A DNA stretch of 64,000 nucleotides from Quisquiliibacterium transsilvanicum (lineage in GTDB: Bacteria; Pseudomonadota; Gammaproteobacteria; Burkholderiales; Burkholderiaceae_E). Shown one piece after another: positions 36,734 to 45,391 of this stretch. The stretch is from the NCBI RefSeq assembly GCF_014202215.1, contig NZ_JACHGB010000004.1, forward strand, positions 161,255 to 225,254. The letters run 5' to 3'. Position numbers and translations under genes: made by a program. The stretch's first letter is position 1. The number at the start of each line of letters is the position of its first letter. Below the pieces are notes generated by a model that was not told the origin of the DNA, did not search any database, and saw only the letters and a list, made by a program, of their open reading frames with translations.

Positions 36734-38019
36734 GGAATCGATCCGCGTCGCCCTGCAGGCACGGCGGCTTCGCGCTGCTCGAGCTGGCGCTGTCGCTGCT
36801 GGTGCTCGGCATCGTGCTGTCCGTCGGATTGCCGATGCTGAGCCTGCAGCTGCGCTCGGCGAGCGGGGCCACGAACGCCGCGAGCGTGCGGGCGGCGGCC
36901 GACGCGCTGGTGGGGCATGCGGTGTCCAGCGGCGGCCTCCCCGGGCCGTACCGGTTCGACGGCACCGGATCGGAGCTGGCGAACTCGGACGAGGTCCGTT
37001 CGGCGCTCAGGCTGAGCGACGGCGCGCCCGTCCGTTCCAGCGCCGGGGCGCCCGGCGCGCTTCCCGCGGACCTGCTGGGGGTGCGCGGTTCAGGTCACCA
37101 ATCGCATGCCCTGCTCTACGACGTGCATCCCGGCCTGCGATCGGACCTCCCGTATGTCTTCTCGACGGCGCCCTATGGCTCCGCGGGCGAATCGTCGACC
37201 GAAGGCACCGGGGGCAGCTCCGTGCAGCTGTGCCGAAACCTCAACACGCTGATCGAGCTCGAGCGGCTTGGCCGCGCCGGCGCCGCCGGGCATGTCCTGC
37301 CGCTGCCCCGGGCGTGGCGCGACGCGAGCTCCTTCCTGGAGCCCGGGAAGAACTCCACCGTGATGGCGGCCGTGGTTGTCCGGCGCAACGGCTCCGGGCT
37401 CTGGCAGCTCGATCGGGAGAACAACGTGGTTGCGAAGACCGGCCTGTACACGAAGGACGCCGCGGAGCTGCGGATCTACGAGAACCCGGCCACCCGCGTC
37501 GATCCCGGCGCCTACGACGGTGACGTGGCGGCGATCTCGCTGCCCGCGCTGCGCGAGGCGCTGCTCTCCTCCGGACAGTGCCGCGGCGGTGCGGCCGCCT
37601 GCCGCAACAACCAGCTCCACGTGACCTTCCAGAACGACGTGACGGTGCGAACCAGCACCGACGGCGCGGCGGGCCCGAGCATCGGGGCGACGATGCTGTG
37701 GAGCATCGACGGAACCGTCTTCGAGCCGATCGGGGCCGGGCAGAGCGCTTCGTACTGCGTCGACGCGTTCGCGCTGCAGGCCACCGAGTCCGCCAAGACC
37801 CTGTCGATCCGTTTCGCTTCCGCCACCGCCGCGCAGGCGGCGAGCGACGCCGACAAGGCCAGGGTGCTCGCAGGCGCTGCCGGCTGGGTGACCCGCGAGA
37901 CGCTGGACGGAGGCGGACGGCAGGAGATCGTCCTGCGCTGCGGCGGCATCGGCTCCTACGAGAGCACCACGCCCGACGTCCTGGTGACGACCGGCGTGAG
38001 CTGCTCGGCGCTCAACTGA
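36727..38019 (+). CDS. Large prepilin-like (minor pilin) protein
   Basis: A 430-residue protein with a class III signal: basic leader ending H-G-G, cleavage before F-A-L-L-E-L-A-L-S-L-L-V-L-G (Glu at +5), and a hydrophobic helix. The mature part, about 410 residues, is much larger than a usual pilin and has few recognisable motifs; Cys pairs near the centre and C-terminus could form disulfides. It overlaps the platform gene (GTG at 36727 or 36730). It probably acts as a tip or priming minor pilin (MshO/MshQ-like position), inferred from context only. Confidence 0.72.
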   Translation: MVRNRSASPCRHGGFALLELALSLLVLGIVLSVGLPMLSLQLRSASGATNAASVRAAADALVGHAVSSGGLPGPYRFDGTGSELANSDEVRSALRLSDGAPVRSSAGAPGALPADLLGVRGSGHQSHALLYDVHPGLRSDLPYVFSTAPYGSAGESSTEGTGGSSVQLCRNLNTLIELERLGRAGAAGHVLPLPRAWRDASSFLEPGKNSTVMAAVVVRRNGSGLWQLDRENNVVAKTGLYTKDAAELRIYENPATRVDPGAYDGDVAAISLPALREALLSSGQCRGGAAACRNNQLHVTFQNDVTVRTSTDGAAGPSIGATMLWSIDGTVFEPIGAGQSASYCVDAFALQATESAKTLSIRFASATAAQAASDADKARVLAGAAGWVTRETLDGGGRQEIVLRCGGIGSYESTTPDVLVTTGVSCSALN

Positions 38020-38035
38020 TCTTGACCGGGGTGAG

Positions 38036-38464
38036 ATGAACACGTTCTACAAACGGACACTGCGCGCCTCGGCGCTCGCGGCTGCGTTCCTCGGCATCGC
38101 CGTCTTCCTGGCGGTGGTGGCCTGGAAGCAGCAGCGCGCGTGGAGCGATTCCCTGCAGAAGCTCGATGCCCATGCGCGGCAGGTGGAGTCCCTGGAGCGC
38201 GATGCGCGGAGGTACGCGGGCATCGGCGCGAGGCTCGGCTGGGGACCCGGCGCCACGCTGCGCCGCGAGCCGGTGGACCTGACGGCACTGTTTCGCGGCG
38301 GCGAGTTGGCGCGCATCAACGAACTGCTCGCGGTCACCTACACCGGGTCCGGGTTCTTCTCGCTGGATTCGCTGTCCATCGAGAAGGCCGGTGCGCAGGG
38401 GGCGGCGGACGCGGTGCGCGTGACCGTCAAGGGTGAGAACGTGCTGCTCGTGGAGAAGCGATGA
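38036..38464 (+). CDS. Small PilO/MshJ-like inner-membrane protein
   Basis: A 142-residue bitopic protein: a short cytoplasmic tail, a transmembrane helix near residues 12-32 (A-L-A-A-A-F-L-G-I-A-V-F-L-A-V-V-A), a coiled segment (L-Q-K-L-D-A-H-A-R-Q-V-E-S-L-E) and a small alpha/beta end. This is the architecture of PilO and MshJ alignment proteins, though shorter than typical PilO (about 200 residues). Assignment rests on topology and on its place between the pilin-like gene and the PilP-like gene, whose start overlaps its stop. Confidence 0.6.
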   Translation: MNTFYKRTLRASALAAAFLGIAVFLAVVAWKQQRAWSDSLQKLDAHARQVESLERDARRYAGIGARLGWGPGATLRREPVDLTALFRGGELARINELLAVTYTGSGFFSLDSLSIEKAGAQGAADAVRVTVKGENVLLVEKR

Positions 38465-38904
38465 AGCGTTTCGCGGTGTTCGCGCTGATCCCTCTCGCGG
38501 CCGGCGCGGGCGTGGCCGGAGGCTTGTGGTGGAAGGCTCCTGCGGCGATGCCGTCGTTGCCGCAGGTGGAGCGTTTCGACATCCCCGAGCTCCCCGCCGT
38601 CGATGCGCGCTTCGCGCGCCGCCAGCCAGTGGAGTTCCGCACCTCGGTGCTCGCGGGTCCGCGGGTCGCGGTGGCTGCTGCGCCTCCAGCACCCGTGGTC
38701 GCGCCGCCTGCGCGGCCGTTGCCGATCCTCCGGGCAGTGCTGATCGATGGCAATCGCCGCTTGGCGCAGCTCGACGGGGCGGTGGTGCCGGAGGGCGCGA
38801 CGGTGGCGGGATTCCGCGTGGAGCGGATCGAACCCTGGCGGGTCCGGGTGTCGAGCCTGGAGTCGGGCGGCGCACGTTGGATAGCCATGAACAAGGAATA
38901 CTGA
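38461..38904 (+). CDS. PilP/GspC/MshK-like periplasmic linker
   Basis: A 147-residue protein with an N-terminal membrane anchor or signal (residues about 4-23), a Pro-rich linker (A-P-P-A-P-V-V-A-P-P-A-R-P) and a C-terminal beta domain with L-I-D-G-N-R-R-L-A-Q-L-D-G and V-V-P-E-G-A-T-V-A-G-F-R-V-E-R-I. This is the GspC/PilP homology pattern that contacts the secretin. It overlaps the upstream gene by 4 bases and ends 2 bp before the secretin start. Confidence 0.68.
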   Translation: MKRFAVFALIPLAAGAGVAGGLWWKAPAAMPSLPQVERFDIPELPAVDARFARRQPVEFRTSVLAGPRVAVAAAPPAPVVAPPARPLPILRAVLIDGNRRLAQLDGAVVPEGATVAGFRVERIEPWRVRVSSLESGGARWIAMNKEY

Positions 38905-38906
38905 GC

Positions 38907-40550
38907 ATGTCCCGCAAACCTGAGATCCAAGCCCCTGGAGCGGCGGCCCGGCAAGGGCCGGTCCCGTCGGCCGTCACTGCCAGGCCGGTTGCTGCCAGGA
39001 TCCGGCTGGCGAGGTTCGCCGCCGGCGCCGGGGTCGCGCTGCTGCTGGCCTCCTGCGCGCAGATGCCGCGCCCTGAGCCCGGCTCGTCCGCCGTTCCGGG
39101 AAGCGGATACCGGGACGTCGAGCGCAAGGTCGATGGCGGCAACCTCGACCGCCGCCTCGACGCGCCCGCAGGCGCTCGAGAACTGCCGGCGCTGGGCCTG
39201 GCCGATCGCATGATGAAGGAACCGCTGCCCGGCGCCGATGTCGCAGAGGGCCGTGGTTATACCTTCCGAACCCGCGGAATCTCGGTGGATCAGGCGCTGG
39301 CGCTCTTCGCGCGTGCCAATGGCCTGAACGTGATCGCCGAGCCTGGCCTCGAGGGCACCCTCTCGGTCGACTTCGAGAACGTGCCGCTGGAGCGCGCCTT
39401 CGAACTGATGCTCGGCAGCCTCGGATACGCCTGGGAGATCCAGGACAAGGTGATCCGGGTCCGCAAGCACGAAACCCGGACCTTCCTGCTGGACTACATC
39501 CGCCTTCAGCGGACCGCGAGCACCACCGGCAGCGTGGGCATCGGCGGAAGCGGCACCGGGCGGGCGGGCCCGGGCGGAGGCGGCGCGGCGGGCGGAGGGT
39601 CCGGCAGCGGCGGCGCGGGTGGAAGCGTGTCGTCGAACAACGATGGGCAGTTCTGGAACGACTTCGAGTCCCAGATGCGGTCGTTGCTGTCGAAGGATGG
39701 CCGGATGACCATCAGCCGCTTCACGGGCACCGTGCAGGTGACCGACCTGGTGCCCCGGGTCCGGGAGATCGAGGCCTTCATCCGGGCGATCCGCGCCGGA
39801 ATGCACCGACAGGTCGACGTGGAAGTGCGAATCGTCGAGGTGAGCCTGCGTGACGACCAGGCGCTCGGTCTCGACTGGACCCGGCTGCCGATCAACCGGT
39901 TCGGCGGCTTCCTGACCACGAACACCGCGATCACCGACGCGGGGGGCGGGCTGACGCCGCCGCCGAACACGATCTCGGGCGTCTACAGGCGCGCGGGATT
40001 CGAGGCGATCATCACCGCGCTCTCGCAGCAGGGCGACGTCCGCGTGGTGTCGCAGCCGCGCATCCGCATCCTGAACAACCAGACCGCCTTCGTCCGCGTC
40101 GGCACCGACGAGACCTTCTTCACACGCACCGTCAACCGGCTGATCCAGCCCGGCGGCAGCGTGGTTGACACGATCAACGAGACGCCGAGCACGGTCACGC
40201 TCGGCGTGCTGATGTCGGTGACGCCCCAGATCTCGTCGGACGGCTACACCATGCTCGACATCTCGCCGACGGTGACCCGCCTCGCCGGCACGGTGACCTC
40301 GCCGCGCGGCGACAGCAACGCGCCCAACCTGGAGGTCAAGCAGACCCACACGCTGGTGCGGGTGCGCGACGGCGAGATCGTGCTGCTCGGGGGGCTGATC
40401 CAGGAAGAGAGCACCGACTCGACGCGCGCGTTGCCGCTCGTCGGCGACCTGCCGTTGCTGGGCCGCGCGTTCAAGAGCACCTACCAGGCCGCGCGGCGCA
40501 AGGAGCTGGTCATTTTCCTGATCCCGTCGATCCTGCCGGAGACCTACTGA
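38907..40550 (+). CDS. mshL: Type IV pilus secretin (MshL/PilQ family)
   Basis: A 547-residue outer-membrane secretin. It is a lipoprotein by its lipobox (L-L-L-A-S-C near residue 50). An STN-like N-domain (about 125-190, I-S-V-D-Q-A-L-A-L-F-A-R-A-N-G-L-N-V) is followed by a Gly/Ser-rich loop and the secretin barrel (about 300-547; V-S-Q-P-R-I-R-I-L-N-N-Q-T-A then G-E-I-V-L-L-G-G-L-I). ATG 38907 was chosen for its AAGGA site and the signal sequence it yields. It forms the pore through which the pilus leaves the cell. Confidence 0.92.
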   Translation: MSRKPEIQAPGAAARQGPVPSAVTARPVAARIRLARFAAGAGVALLLASCAQMPRPEPGSSAVPGSGYRDVERKVDGGNLDRRLDAPAGARELPALGLADRMMKEPLPGADVAEGRGYTFRTRGISVDQALALFARANGLNVIAEPGLEGTLSVDFENVPLERAFELMLGSLGYAWEIQDKVIRVRKHETRTFLLDYIRLQRTASTTGSVGIGGSGTGRAGPGGGGAAGGGSGSGGAGGSVSSNNDGQFWNDFESQMRSLLSKDGRMTISRFTGTVQVTDLVPRVREIEAFIRAIRAGMHRQVDVEVRIVEVSLRDDQALGLDWTRLPINRFGGFLTTNTAITDAGGGLTPPPNTISGVYRRAGFEAIITALSQQGDVRVVSQPRIRILNNQTAFVRVGTDETFFTRTVNRLIQPGGSVVDTINETPSTVTLGVLMSVTPQISSDGYTMLDISPTVTRLAGTVTSPRGDSNAPNLEVKQTHTLVRVRDGEIVLLGGLIQEESTDSTRALPLVGDLPLLGRAFKSTYQAARRKELVIFLIPSILPETY

Positions 40551-40554
40551 GGCC

Positions 40555-41382
40555 ATGTCCGACCTGAGTACGGCATACCGCGCGCTCGGGTTCGCCTCGA
40601 GCCCCTTCAGCATCACGCCCGACACCGCATTCTTCTTCCCGGGAGCGCAGCACGTTGCCGCGCTGCGCCACCTGAGCTTCGGCGTCACTTCGGGGGGGAT
40701 CACCGTGCTGACCGGCGAGGTCGGGCTCGGCAAGACCCTGCTGTGCCGGCAGGTTCTGCGCGAGGCCCCCGAGGACACGCGCATCGCCTACGTGCTCGAT
40801 CCGCTCCAGTCCTACCAGGGCATGCTCGTGTCCCTGATCCGGGAGTTCACCGGCGAGGATCCGCATGAGGACGAGCCCGGAGGCCTGTTGCGGGAATTGC
40901 AGGGCGTGGTGCTCGAGCTTGCCCGCGACGGAGTGCGCGCCGTGATCCTGGTCGACGAAGCGCACCGCCTCACGCCGGAACTCCTGGAGGGCCTGCGAAT
41001 GCTGACGAACCTCGAGACCGAGAAGTCGCGGCTCGTCTCGCTGGTGCTCGTCGGGCAGCCCGAGCTCGAGCGCACGCTGGCATTGCGCTCGATGCGTCCG
41101 CTGGCCCAGCGGGTATCGGTCCGGTGCCGGCTGACGCCCTTCAGCGCCTCGCAGACGGCCCACTACGTGCGCCACCGTCTCCGCCTGGCGAACTCGAGCA
41201 ATGCCCTGGAATTCACCGGACTGGCCTTGCGCGCGGTGCACCACGCGAGCAGGGGGGCCCCCCGCCGCATCAACCAGATCTGCGACCGGGCGGTGCTGCT
41301 GGCATTCGCCGAGTCGAGGCTGTACGTCAACACATGGATGGCGCTTCGCGCTGCGCGCGAAGTCAAAGGAAGCTGGCTATGA
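40555..41382 (+). CDS. mshM: AAA ATPase of the ExeA/MshM type
   Basis: A 275-residue ATPase with Walker A G-E-V-G-L-G-K-T-L and Walker B A-V-I-L-V-D-E-A-H-R-L, followed by sensor segments (L-V-L-V-G-Q-P-E-L) and a C-terminal helical lid (I-N-Q-I-C-D-R-A-V-L-L-A). It begins F-A-S-S-P-F-S-I-T-P-D, the ExeA family signature. It lacks the peptidoglycan-binding end found in longer ExeA proteins, matching MshM. It probably helps secretin assembly or positioning. It lies 4 bp after the secretin gene and overlaps the next gene. Confidence 0.88.
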   Translation: MSDLSTAYRALGFASSPFSITPDTAFFFPGAQHVAALRHLSFGVTSGGITVLTGEVGLGKTLLCRQVLREAPEDTRIAYVLDPLQSYQGMLVSLIREFTGEDPHEDEPGGLLRELQGVVLELARDGVRAVILVDEAHRLTPELLEGLRMLTNLETEKSRLVSLVLVGQPELERTLALRSMRPLAQRVSVRCRLTPFSASQTAHYVRHRLRLANSSNALEFTGLALRAVHHASRGAPRRINQICDRAVLLAFAESRLYVNTWMALRAAREVKGSWL

Positions 41383-42827
41383 GCATCATCGAACAGACCT
41401 TGCGCAGGCTCGACGGAGACGCGCCGCCGGGGCCGCTCCAGTCCGAGGCCATCCACGCGTCCGCGGTGTTTGAACGCCGGCCGCGGCGCACACCGATCGT
41501 GCTCGCCGTGCTGGCCGCGCTGGGACTCGCCGGCGCCGGGGCGTGGTTTGCATGGACCGGGATGGTCTCGCCGGGGGCCGTGGCGACCGTGAGCAAGCCG
41601 CCCGTGCCGCCGGTTTCGTCGATGCCCTCGAGCCCCATTCCGGCGCCTTCGCCGGCGGCGGCGGTCGAGCAGGTTCGCCCGGATCCCGCACCGGCGGCAC
41701 GGGCGCCCGGTGTCGGCCCGACGGGTTTCGAGGGGGCCCTTCCGGCGCCGCACGCCGGACCCGCGCGCGCGGAGCGGGCGGCGGCGGGCTGGATTGACGA
41801 GGCGGCGCCCTGGGTGCGCCGAGGCGCCGAGCAGTACATCGCCGGCCAGAGGGACGACGCCTTCGCGATCTGGCGCGAATCGCTGGCCGGGATCCCGGCT
41901 CACCATCTGCTGTTGAACGTGGCGCAGTACTCGGACGCAAGCCTGGCGCGGCGGACCTTCGAGGAAATGGCCGGGCAGTTCCCTGTCTTCCTGGTCAAGG
42001 GGCGAGGCGCCCGTCTCCATCTGCTGGCCTACCTGAACGGCGAGCGCAATGACCGCATGCGTGACGGCATTGCCCATCAGCTCGGCAACGACGCGCCCGG
42101 CTGGGTGAGCGCTGCGGGATTCAGGGCCGGTATTCTGCAGCCGAGTCCCAGGTTCCGGCCGGACGCGGATGAGGCCCCGGCGGCGCGCCCGCAGGGCCGT
42201 CCTGTCGCCCAGGCCGCCGGGAGCAGTACCCGGACCCTCGCGGCTGCGGCTGCGGCTGGCCAGCGTGGGCAGGCGAGTGAGCGAGCGGCGGATCCGGCCG
42301 CCGGTCGAGCGGGGCCGGCGCAGGAGCAGGCGGGCGATGAGCGCGCCGGCGATGCGTTGCGCCAGGCCCAGGCCCTCATCGACGGCAGGCAGCACGTGGA
42401 GGCGCTGTTCATGCTGCGCAGCGCGCCGGCGGATGCGCGCGAGCGCTGGACGTTCCACTACCTCGTCGGCGTGGCCGAGATGGGGCTCGGGCGGCGCGAG
42501 CAGGCGATGGCAGCGCTCGGCGAAGCCATCCGGATCGCTCCGCACCAGCCCCAGCCGTGGGTGCAGCGCGCCGTGCTCCAGCAGGAGCGAAAGGACCACA
42601 ACGCGGCGCTGGCGGACCTCCGCCGGGCGGCGGAGATCTCTCCCCGCCTTCCGGAGATCCACCTGAATGCTGGCTATTCCGCGGATGCGCTCGGCCGGAC
42701 CAAGGAAGCGCGCGATGCCTACGTGCGCTTCCTCGACCTCTCGGCGTCGCGGGCCCATTTCCACGAGTCGCGGCAGTGGGTGGCGCGCCGGCTCAGGGAT
42801 CTCGGCGTCGACGGAAACGGCAGCTAG
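41379..42827 (+). CDS. TPR protein of the pilus locus (MshN-like)
   Basis: A 482-residue protein: short cytoplasmic N-terminus, one transmembrane helix near residues 42-64 (IVLAVLAALGLAGAGAWFAW), a long Pro/Ala-rich disordered region, then tetratricopeptide repeats towards the C-terminus (residues about 330-470; A-L-I-D-G-R-Q-H-V-E-A-L-F-M-L-R-S-A and A-E-I-S-P-R-L-P-E-I-H-L-N). The start ATG overlaps the ATPase stop. It corresponds in order and layout to MshN of the MSHA pilus. The sequence beyond the TPRs is low in complexity. Confidence 0.78.
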   Translation: MSIIEQTLRRLDGDAPPGPLQSEAIHASAVFERRPRRTPIVLAVLAALGLAGAGAWFAWTGMVSPGAVATVSKPPVPPVSSMPSSPIPAPSPAAAVEQVRPDPAPAARAPGVGPTGFEGALPAPHAGPARAERAAAGWIDEAAPWVRRGAEQYIAGQRDDAFAIWRESLAGIPAHHLLLNVAQYSDASLARRTFEEMAGQFPVFLVKGRGARLHLLAYLNGERNDRMRDGIAHQLGNDAPGWVSAAGFRAGILQPSPRFRPDADEAPAARPQGRPVAQAAGSSTRTLAAAAAAGQRGQASERAADPAAGRAGPAQEQAGDERAGDALRQAQALIDGRQHVEALFMLRSAPADARERWTFHYLVGVAEMGLGRREQAMAALGEAIRIAPHQPQPWVQRAVLQQERKDHNAALADLRRAAEISPRLPEIHLNAGYSADALGRTKEARDAYVRFLDLSASRAHFHESRQWVARRLRDLGVDGNGS

Positions 42828-42834
42828 GAAGGCG

Positions 42835-43548
42835 ATGGCCGGTCTGCGCGCAAGGCTGGTGGCGCTCGCCGTCGCGCTCGCCGCCGCCGGGTCGCATGCC
42901 GGCCCCCAGCTTTACGAGCCGATGTCGGCTGCCGTGCGCAACGCCTTGTCGCAGCGCGTGTCCGACGCTACGGCCGGCCGCCTTCCGGTGTTCCCCTCGG
43001 TGGAGGAGAAGATCGACTGGCTGGATGCGATGTCGGCGCGCCTGCCTCGGGGCGCATTGCCGCGGCTGGAGGATCGCCTCGAGTTCCTGCTAGCGCTGCG
43101 CTACGAGGCGATGCGCGCGGGCCTCGACCCTCAGCTGGTGCTGGCCGTGATCGACGTGGAGAGCCGCTTCCGAAGGGATGCGCTCTCCAGCGCCGGGGCC
43201 CGGGGCCTGATGCAGGTGATGCCCTTCTGGACGCGCGTTCTCGGCAACGGCGACGCAGGCGCACTGCTCGACCCTCGGGTCAATCTCCGCTACGGCTGCA
43301 CGATCCTGCGGCACTACCTGGACATGGAACGCGGCGACCTGTTCCGGGCGCTCGGCCGATACAACGGCAGCCTCGGGCGCGCCACCTACCCAGAGGCCGT
43401 CCTGCGTGCATGGCGCCGCTGGCACTTCGATCCGGGACCGGCGATGCGGCGCGCCGCGGCGCAAGGGCCGGCGCCTGGCGGGAGCGCGCGGCTGACCGGG
43501 GGCGACTCGGGTTCCGACGGCGCGCAGACGGCGCCTGGCGGCGTCTGA
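42835..43548 (+). CDS. Lytic transglycosylase (SLT family)
   Basis: A 237-residue secreted enzyme. A signal peptide (residues about 1-22) is followed by a Slt-type domain: E in V-I-D-V-E-S-R-F (catalytic Glu), A-R-G-L-M-Q-V-M-P, then L-R-Y-G-C-T-I-L and G-R-Y-N-G-S-L-G. It cleaves peptidoglycan, most likely to open the wall for the pilus machine. AGGAAGG precedes ATG 42835. Its C-terminal tail is Gly/Ala/Ser-rich and its stop codon lies inside an 11-bp tandem repeat. Confidence 0.9.
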   Translation: MAGLRARLVALAVALAAAGSHAGPQLYEPMSAAVRNALSQRVSDATAGRLPVFPSVEEKIDWLDAMSARLPRGALPRLEDRLEFLLALRYEAMRAGLDPQLVLAVIDVESRFRRDALSSAGARGLMQVMPFWTRVLGNGDAGALLDPRVNLRYGCTILRHYLDMERGDLFRALGRYNGSLGRATYPEAVLRAWRRWHFDPGPAMRRAAAQGPAPGGSARLTGGDSGSDGAQTAPGGV

Positions 43549-43572
43549 GAGGCGTCTGAGAGGCGTCTGAGA
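43540..43572 (+). repeat. Three copies of an 11-bp tandem repeat
   Basis: GGCGTCTGAGA occurs three times in direct tandem; the first copy supplies the last codons and TGA of the lytic transglycosylase. A fourth, degenerate copy begins at 43573. Confidence 0.9.
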
Positions 43573-43751
43573 GGCGACTTAAGGTTCGCCGGCCTTCGTC
43601 GAGCGAGGCCCGTGTCCGTGCGGCGCCCCTGTCCGTGATGTCATGAGTCGTTAGAAAGTATTGCGAAAACACAAAGCGGCACCGAAAAACATGAATTACA
43701 CTAAGGCGCTGTCCCATGAACATGCCTCATGTACTCATTGAAAGGAAGGTC
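43573..43751 (+). promoter_or_regulatory. AT-rich leader upstream of the pilin array
   Basis: This stretch is markedly richer in A and T than its surroundings and is followed by a strong AAGGAAGG ribosome site (43742-43749) before ATG 43752. It probably holds the promoter of the pilin genes. TACACT at 43697-43702 is a possible -10 box, but no matching -35 is present. Confidence 0.4.
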
Positions 43752-44564
43752 ATGTCCGTTTCCAAGTTCGCTCTCCCAGCTGCAGGGCTCGCCCGCGCCG
43801 GCCGGGCGCGCTCCGGCCAGAGTGGCTTCACCCTGGTGGAGCTCTCCGTCGTAGTGCTGATCGCCGGCCTGCTGCTGATGGCCGTCATGAAGGGGCAGAC
43901 CATGCTCGAGAATGCCCGCGCCCAGAAGCTGCTGAACGACGTCAAGCAGGTCGAGATGCTGCTGGGCCAGTTCGAGAACGCCAAGGGCCGGCTGCCCGGC
44001 GACTGCGACCGCAACGGGGTGATCGACTACTCGCTGGCCGATCTCGGCGGCACCGCCGGGGCCGACTATGGGCTGACGGACAACGCGGATCGCGCTGCGC
44101 AGTACGACTACACCGGCAACGACCTGTCCGCGTCCGGCGCCCTCGACGGCGCGCTGCGCTTCTGCCCGGACACCGGCGTCGCGTCTGCGGACACCAAGAC
44201 CACCAACGCGAACCTCTGGATCAACGACCTGCGCGCCGCGGGCACGATCTCGCGGGCCACGACCAACCGCCTCTTCGCCAAGCACGTCGCCGAGGACTTC
44301 GTCTTCGTCGGCTCGGCCACCGTCAACGGCGAGATCTTCAACGCGATCACGGTCGCCAACGTGCCGACCTGGATGGCCAAGAAAGTCGCGGTGAACCTGA
44401 ACGGCAGCGAGTCGCTGTCCAGCCGCGGCCAGCTGCGCCTGCTCAAGGCCGGCGCGGCCGACATCAGCAGCACCGATGCGTTCGACCCGGCCTGGCCTGC
44501 GAACAACGACACCGTCGTGAACCTCATCTACTTCTTCCGCAACGTGCCGGACACCGACGCCTGA
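43752..44564 (+). CDS. Type IV pilin paralogue 1 (MSHA-like)
   Basis: A 270-residue prepilin. The leader ends S-G-Q-S-G and cleavage before F-T-L-V-E-L-S-V-V-V-L-I-A-G gives the conserved Glu at +5. A long hydrophobic N-terminal helix (K-G-Q-T-M-L-E-N-A-R-A-Q-K) follows. The globular part shares with the next two genes a conserved core (T-T-N-R-L-F-A-K-H-V-A-E-D-F, then N-V-P-T-W-M-A-K-K) and the end N-D-T-V-V-N-L-I-Y-F-F-R-N-V-P. The leader of this copy is longer than the others. ATG 43752 was chosen over an upstream ATG because of the AAGGAAGG site. Larger than usual pilins (150-170 residues). Confidence 0.88.
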   Translation: MSVSKFALPAAGLARAGRARSGQSGFTLVELSVVVLIAGLLLMAVMKGQTMLENARAQKLLNDVKQVEMLLGQFENAKGRLPGDCDRNGVIDYSLADLGGTAGADYGLTDNADRAAQYDYTGNDLSASGALDGALRFCPDTGVASADTKTTNANLWINDLRAAGTISRATTNRLFAKHVAEDFVFVGSATVNGEIFNAITVANVPTWMAKKVAVNLNGSESLSSRGQLRLLKAGAADISSTDAFDPAWPANNDTVVNLIYFFRNVPDTDA

Positions 44565-44596
44565 GCGTCGACGACTGACCCGAGGAACCACTCATC

Positions 44597-45364
44597 ATGA
44601 AATTCAAGCGCAGCAAGCAATCGGGCTTCACGCTCGTCGAACTCTCCGTCGTCGTGCTCATCGCAGGCCTCCTGCTGATGGCGGTGATGAAGGGCCAGAC
44701 CATGCTGGAGAACGCCCGCGCCCAGAAGCTGGTCAACGACATCAAGAACGTCGAAGCGCTGATCGGGCAGTACGAGAACGTCAAGGGGCGGCTGCCCGGC
44801 GACTGCAACCGCGACGGCGTCATCGGCTTCGCGCCGTTCGCCACAGCCGGATTCTTCTCGCTGACCGGCAATGCCGCACGCTCCGACCTGTACGACTATT
44901 CAGGCAGCGACATCGGCGCCACCGCCGGGGAGCCGGCGGTGGCTGTCGATGGCCTCGCCTTCTGCGCCGAGACCGGAAACACGGCCACTGCCGAGAGCAA
45001 CGCGAACCGCTGGCTCAACGACATGCGCGCCGAAGGCGTGGTGTCGCGGGCCACCACCAACCGTCTCTTCACCAAGCACGTGGCCGAGGACTTCCTGTTC
45101 GTCGGCAGCCTGGCTGTCGCGAGCACCGAGGTCTACAACGTGATCGTCATCGCCAACGTGCCGACCTGGATGGCCAAGAAGGTCGCGGTGAACATCAACG
45201 GCAGCGAATCGCTGTCGAGCCGGGGGCAGCTGCGCGCGGTCGCCGGCACGGCCTTCACCCCGGGCGCGGCCTTCCTCGTGAGCTGGCCCGCCAACAACGA
45301 CACCGTCGTGAACCTCGTCTATTTCTTCCGGAACGTGCCGAACGCGGCCGACTCCACCACCTGA
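44597..45364 (+). CDS. Type IV pilin paralogue 2
   Basis: A 255-residue prepilin: short basic leader (M-K-F-K-R-S-K-Q-S-G), cleavage before F-T-L-V-E-L, the same hydrophobic helix, and the globular core with R-L-P-G-D-C-N-R-D-G-V-I and N-I-N-G-S-E-S-L-S-S-R-G-Q-L. Two Cys residues at matching positions suggest one disulfide. AGGAA precedes the ATG. It lies 32 bp after paralogue 1, in the same direction, in a three-gene array. Confidence 0.9.
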   Translation: MKFKRSKQSGFTLVELSVVVLIAGLLLMAVMKGQTMLENARAQKLVNDIKNVEALIGQYENVKGRLPGDCNRDGVIGFAPFATAGFFSLTGNAARSDLYDYSGSDIGATAGEPAVAVDGLAFCAETGNTATAESNANRWLNDMRAEGVVSRATTNRLFTKHVAEDFLFVGSLAVASTEVYNVIVIANVPTWMAKKVAVNINGSESLSSRGQLRAVAGTAFTPGAAFLVSWPANNDTVVNLVYFFRNVPNAADSTT

Positions 45365-45391
45365 ACCCCCTGAAACCCTGATCGGAGAACG

